Source of the DNA: Ancylomarina sp. 16SWW S1-10-2
GTDB taxonomy: Bacteria; Bacteroidota; Bacteroidia; Bacteroidales; Marinifilaceae
DNA length: 64,000 nt
Assembly (NCBI RefSeq): GCF_009669305.1
Contig: NZ_SADB01000009.1
Location: forward strand, 164,611 to 228,610
Reading direction: 5' to 3'
Shown: one piece after another, positions 61,139 through 64,000 of the stretch
Position numbering within the stretch: the stretch's first letter is position 1
Layout of the letters: each line of letters begins with the position of its first letter
Translations under genes and position numbers: made by a program
The notes under the pieces: generated by a model
What the model was told of the DNA's origin: nothing
The model's input: the letters and a program-made list of their open reading frames with translations, nothing else
Databases searched by the model: none

Positions 61139-61201
61139 GATATAAATATAAAAAGGTTGAAAACCTTTTCAACCCATTTACACACTTTACGGGATAGTGT
61201 C
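60436..61201 (-). mobile_element. IS256-type insertion sequence remnant
   Basis: On the transposase 5' side the element ends near 61201 with GACACTATCCCGTAAAGTGT read on the minus strand (61182-61201), the usual form of an IS256-type terminal repeat. A perfect palindrome GGTTGAAAA-CC-TTTTCAACC (61155-61174) lies just inside. No matching terminal repeat is found on the left side, where the element is fused to a lacI-like gene end, so it is a one-ended relic. Confidence 0.75.
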
Positions 61202-61251
61202 ATTTATTCATAGAATATATTATTCCCTAATAATTGCTCCTTATTCATCGA

Positions 61252-62247
61252 TTATGGAACCAAAACCAATTGGTTTAAATGTTCATTGATTATTCCAATT
61301 TCTTCCGTTGTAAGACTCGCTTCAGTCGCTTTGGCATTCTGAATTGCTTGTTCTGCATTTCTTGCTCCAACCAAAGTAATTGAAATAGCAGGTTGCTGAA
61401 GTGTCCATAAAATAACCAGCTGTCCTAAGCTTAATCCTTTTGAATCAGCAATGGGTTTTATTTTATTTAGAAATTCATTGGTACGGCTAAGATTTTCATC
61501 CTTATAAAAAGGTCTTGTTGCACGTTGATCTCCTTCTCCAAATTTATAACCTGGTTTCATTTTTCCGGTTAGTAATCCTCTTTCAAGCGGACTGTAAGCT
61601 ATAACTCCTTTTCCATTATTAAGAGAATAGGGAACGATTTCTTTTTCGATATCGCGTAATACCATACTGTAAGGAACCTGGTTTGAGGCAAGGTTTATAT
61701 ATTTCTCTGCTTCTGCAAATTGTTCTGTATTGTAATTGCAAACACCAGCATAACGAATCTTTCCTTGTTTGATCAGCTCATTAAGAGCATCCATTGTTTC
61801 TTCAATTGGCGTGGTGATGTCTGGCCAGTGTAGTTGGTAAAGATCAATGTAATCGGTTCCCAAACGTTTTAAGCTAGCTTCGCATTCTTGTATGATGCTT
61901 TCTTTCCCAGCATATTTGTAAATATCGATAGCTTTGCCGTTGTTATTCTGGTTTTTGTAGATAAGTGTGCCTTTTGCTGAGTCCCAACGCATTCCAAATT
62001 TGGTGAGAATTTGTATTTTATCTCTAGGAATGTCTTTTATTGCTTGTCCAACAATTTGTTCACTAAAACCCTGTCCATATACTGGAGCAGTATCAATGGA
62101 GGTCACGCCTAAATCATAAGAAACTTGTATCGCTTTTATGGCTTCATTTTGTTTTGTGCCTCCCCACAACCATCCACCAATAGCAAATGAACCAAATGTA
62201 ATGGCTGAAAGAGTAAGATCAGTATTTCCTAATTTTCTATATTTCAT
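61252..62247 (-). CDS. Aldo/keto reductase
   Basis: 331 residues. The aldo/keto reductase barrel is complete: N-terminal YRKLGNTDLTLSAITFGS, the catalytic tetrad in SIDTAPVYG (D52, Y57), ILTKFG (K83) and LYQLHWPD (histidine), and the NADPH-binding end ...ITLVGARNAEQAIQNA. No signal peptide is present, so it acts in the cytoplasm on sugar or sugar-acid carbonyls using NADPH. It is encoded 150 bases downstream of the LacI-type regulator and on the same strand as the TRAP permease, which suggests a role in sugar or uronic acid breakdown. The exact substrate cannot be read. Confidence 0.92.
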   Translation of the reverse strand: MKYRKLGNTDLTLSAITFGSFAIGGWLWGGTKQNEAIKAIQVSYDLGVTSIDTAPVYGQGFSEQIVGQAIKDIPRDKIQILTKFGMRWDSAKGTLIYKNQNNNGKAIDIYKYAGKESIIQECEASLKRLGTDYIDLYQLHWPDITTPIEETMDALNELIKQGKIRYAGVCNYNTEQFAEAEKYINLASNQVPYSMVLRDIEKEIVPYSLNNGKGVIAYSPLERGLLTGKMKPGYKFGEGDQRATRPFYKDENLSRTNEFLNKIKPIADSKGLSLGQLVILWTLQQPAISITLVGARNAEQAIQNAKATEASLTTEEIGIINEHLNQLVLVP

Positions 62248-62397
62248 ATATGTAAATAATTAACACTTAATTTGTATTCGTAGCACCACATATTATGACA
62301 TTAGTTACACTTTGAAATGAGTTTTGAGAATTCATGAGTCAATATCGCTCCTTATTAATGATATAGCCTTGATCTTTAATAACTGAAATGGTATTTA

Positions 62398-63450
62398 TCA
62401 AGATTGATAAAGTTTAAAACACTCGTTATTTATAATATCTACAGGAAGGTATTCATCTTTGTTTATTTCATGTTGCAATAAAACGTGTTCAAATAATTTC
62501 TTTACTGCCTTAAATCCTTGTTGATATGGATGTTGACCAATCAAAAAGTTAATACTGCCTTTGTTTAGGTAATGAATGTTTTGATCGATAGGATCGAAGC
62601 CAACCAATATCATGTCATTTAACTTATTTGCTTCAAGGTATCGGGCAATTTTATAAACTTTAGAACCCGTTGTAAAAATCGCTTTAATGTTTTTGTTTTG
62701 CATTAATACGTGATTCAATTTTTCTTTAATCAATTCCGATTTGGATGTTGGAATTTCGATTGTGATTTTTAAACCCTCATTTTTACCTTTATCCATAAAG
62801 TAACTCAGGAAACCTTGAGTTCGTTGATTAAGGTGTAGTACATTTTCAAGGTTTTTAGCTAGGTTGATTACCAAAATGTCGCCATCTGTTGGAATTCCAA
62901 AATCGATAAGATTAGCCGCTACTCTTCCGCCGTTGTAACCATCACTTCCTACGTATGCTAAGTAATTACTATTCTCTAATTTCGATTCAACAAAAACATA
63001 AGGAATACCTATTTTATCCAGTTTCCGGGTGAATTCTATACTTTCTTTAGTGAAAATTGGAGCGAATACAACGCCCGATGGTTTTAATTTTAAAATTGCT
63101 TCGGTTTGTTTGATAAAATCTTGCTCATTGTAATGTTCAAAAAAGAATTTTTCAACAAATACTTGGAATTGCTCCAATTCTTCTGCGGCATCATTAATTC
63201 CATTTAATGGTTTTTGCCAAAAGATATCTTCTTCGGTTGGAGTAGGTAGTAGAGAGGCGAAAACACTTTGTTTTTTAGACGTTAAGGCTCGTGCAATAAG
63301 ATTTGGTTGATAGTTATTTCCTTTAGCGATTTCCAAAATTTTATTTTTGGTTTCTTCAGCAACTTCTCCACGATTGTGAAGAACACGGTCCACTGTGCCT
63401 ACGGATACTCCAGCTTGTTCAGCAATATCTTTTATACGAATTTTCGCCAT
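62398..63450 (-). CDS. LacI-family transcriptional regulator
   Basis: 350 residues from ATG 63450 (MAKIRIKD). The in-frame GTG at 63471 would overlap the inverted repeat in front of the gene and is less likely. The N-terminal HTH (IKDIAEQAGVSVGTVDRVLHNRG) is the classic LacI type. The rest is a periplasmic-binding-protein-like ligand domain (about 60-345), with VGSDGYNGGRVAANL and ILVGFDPID. It should bind a sugar or sugar acid in the cytoplasm and control the adjacent TRAP transporter and reductase genes, as is typical of this gene order. The effector is unknown. Confidence 0.92.
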   Translation of the reverse strand: MAKIRIKDIAEQAGVSVGTVDRVLHNRGEVAEETKNKILEIAKGNNYQPNLIARALTSKKQSVFASLLPTPTEEDIFWQKPLNGINDAAEELEQFQVFVEKFFFEHYNEQDFIKQTEAILKLKPSGVVFAPIFTKESIEFTRKLDKIGIPYVFVESKLENSNYLAYVGSDGYNGGRVAANLIDFGIPTDGDILVINLAKNLENVLHLNQRTQGFLSYFMDKGKNEGLKITIEIPTSKSELIKEKLNHVLMQNKNIKAIFTTGSKVYKIARYLEANKLNDMILVGFDPIDQNIHYLNKGSINFLIGQHPYQQGFKAVKKLFEHVLLQHEINKDEYLPVDIINNECFKLYQS

Positions 63451-63469
63451 TTTAGTCCTTTTTCTTAGC

Positions 63470-63500
63470 ACTCAGAATAGAACAGTTGTCTATTCTGAGT
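63470..63500. promoter_or_regulatory. Inverted repeat in front of lacI-type gene (operator candidate)
   Basis: ACTCAGAATAG (63470-63480) and CTATTCTGAGT (63490-63500) are exact inverted copies around a 9-base spacer, about 20 bases upstream of ATG 63450. On the minus strand TACTTTTG (63528-63535) fits the -7 consensus TAnnTTTG, which would put the repeat just downstream of the start point, a normal place for an autoregulatory operator. A TTG at the -33 distance was not found. Confidence 0.5.
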
Positions 63501-63581
63501 AGAAAGTTTACAATTACAATTGGGAAACAAAAGTAAGAGTTCTATATGTATTAATTGAATGTTTGCAGAAGCATTAATCAA

Positions 63582-64000
63582 TTAAAATCCAAATGTATTT
63601 GGTAACCACATGCTTAAATCTGAGATGTAAGTAACCAGTAATAAACACACAATCATCGCTATGAACATAGGCAGTAGCGGTTTAATTACTTGTTGAATTT
63701 TGATGTTGGCAACACTGCATCCGATAAACAAAACGGAACCTACAGGTGGCGTGCAAAGTCCTACACTAAGGTTTAGAACCATAATAATTCCAAAATGTAC
63801 TGGATCAATTCCTAGATCTACAACAATCGGTAAAAAGATAGGAGTGAAAATGAGTACAGCTGGAGTCATATCCATAAATACACCAACAACTAAAAGAATT
63901 AAATTAATCAGTAGTAAGATAACAATTGGATTATCGCTAAGTCCTAGTAAACCAGCACTTACATTTTGAGGGATATTTTCATAGGCCATAATCCATGATA
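63582..64000 (-). CDS. TRAP transporter large permease (DctM-type), N-terminus beyond window
   Basis: The visible C-terminal 139 or so residues continue without a stop to the right edge (SWIMAYENIPQ...). The sequence has the large-subunit hallmarks: NLILLVVGVFMDMTPAVLI, then the motif ILTPIFLPIVVDLGIDPVHFG as FTPIFLPIVVDLGIDPVHFG, NLSVGLCTPPVGSVLF, and hydrophobic helices to the end. TRAP large permeases import carboxylic acids, often hexuronates or their derivatives, with a periplasmic binding protein. The gene precedes lacI-type and reductase genes on the same strand. The missing upstream genes should include the small permease and binding protein. Confidence 0.9.
   Translation of the reverse strand, partial: SWIMAYENIPQNVSAGLLGLSDNPIVILLLINLILLVVGVFMDMTPAVLIFTPIFLPIVVDLGIDPVHFGIIMVLNLSVGLCTPPVGSVLFIGCSVANIKIQQVIKPLLPMFIAMIVCLLLVTYISDLSMWLPNTFGF

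Noticed and set aside
63451-63471. GTG start of the lacI-type gene
   Set aside because: It falls at the inverted repeat and adds residues ahead of the conserved MAKIRIKD HTH start.
1-64000. tRNA, rRNA or riboswitch genes
   Set aside because: No cloverleaf, rRNA segment or known riboswitch core was recognised in the intergenic regions by reading; a covariance-model search would be needed to exclude small RNAs.

Overview
The window looks like a piece of an AT-rich marine Bacteroidota chromosome, probably of the Marinilabiliales/Marinifilaceae type. The placement is inferred from gene content: type IX secretion sorting domains, PorP/SprF proteins, SusC/SusD pairs, a hybrid two-component regulator, and -7 boxes of the form TAnnTTTG. 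No rRNA, tRNA or CRISPR array was seen.

Left part (1-25 kb). A clan GH-A-like glycosidase (minus strand, cut by the left edge) diverges from a lipoprotein with LVIVD-type propeller repeats and a DUF4114 domain. Next comes a tight three-gene operon. It encodes a 4,998-residue cell-surface protein (16 PKD-like domains, about nine cadherin-like modules, a long array of homogenised cadherin-like repeats in a 576-582 bp period, a calcium-type linker and a type B T9SS sorting domain), a PorP/SprF partner and an OmpA-family protein. A small GYF-domain membrane protein follows.

Centre (25.5-60.2 kb). All genes are on the plus strand and form one large polysaccharide-utilization locus: SusC, SusD, GH28, two tandem GH3 paralogues, a short GH115-like protein, GH92, GH29, a GH3 with a PA14 insert, GH78, a two-domain esterase, a PI-PLC-type phosphodiesterase lipoprotein, a canonical GH115, a calcineurin-like phosphoesterase lipoprotein and a hybrid histidine kinase/AraC regulator. 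The enzyme set points to a glycan bearing uronic acid, rhamnose, fucose, mannose and acetyl groups. No sulfatase is present. Phosphodiesterase and phosphoesterase genes beside alpha-mannosidase and alpha-glucuronidase are unusual and raise the possibility of a GPI-linked or glycosyl-inositol-phosphate substrate.

Right part (60.2-64 kb, minus strand). A badly decayed IS256-type transposase is followed by an aldo/keto reductase, a LacI-family regulator with an inverted-repeat operator candidate, and a TRAP dicarboxylate-type permease cut by the right edge. Short remnants matching the 3' ends of the aldo/keto reductase (near 49.9 kb) and of the lacI gene (near 60.4 kb) flank the PI-PLC/GH115/phosphoesterase/regulator block. 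This suggests that the block was assembled by duplication and replacement.
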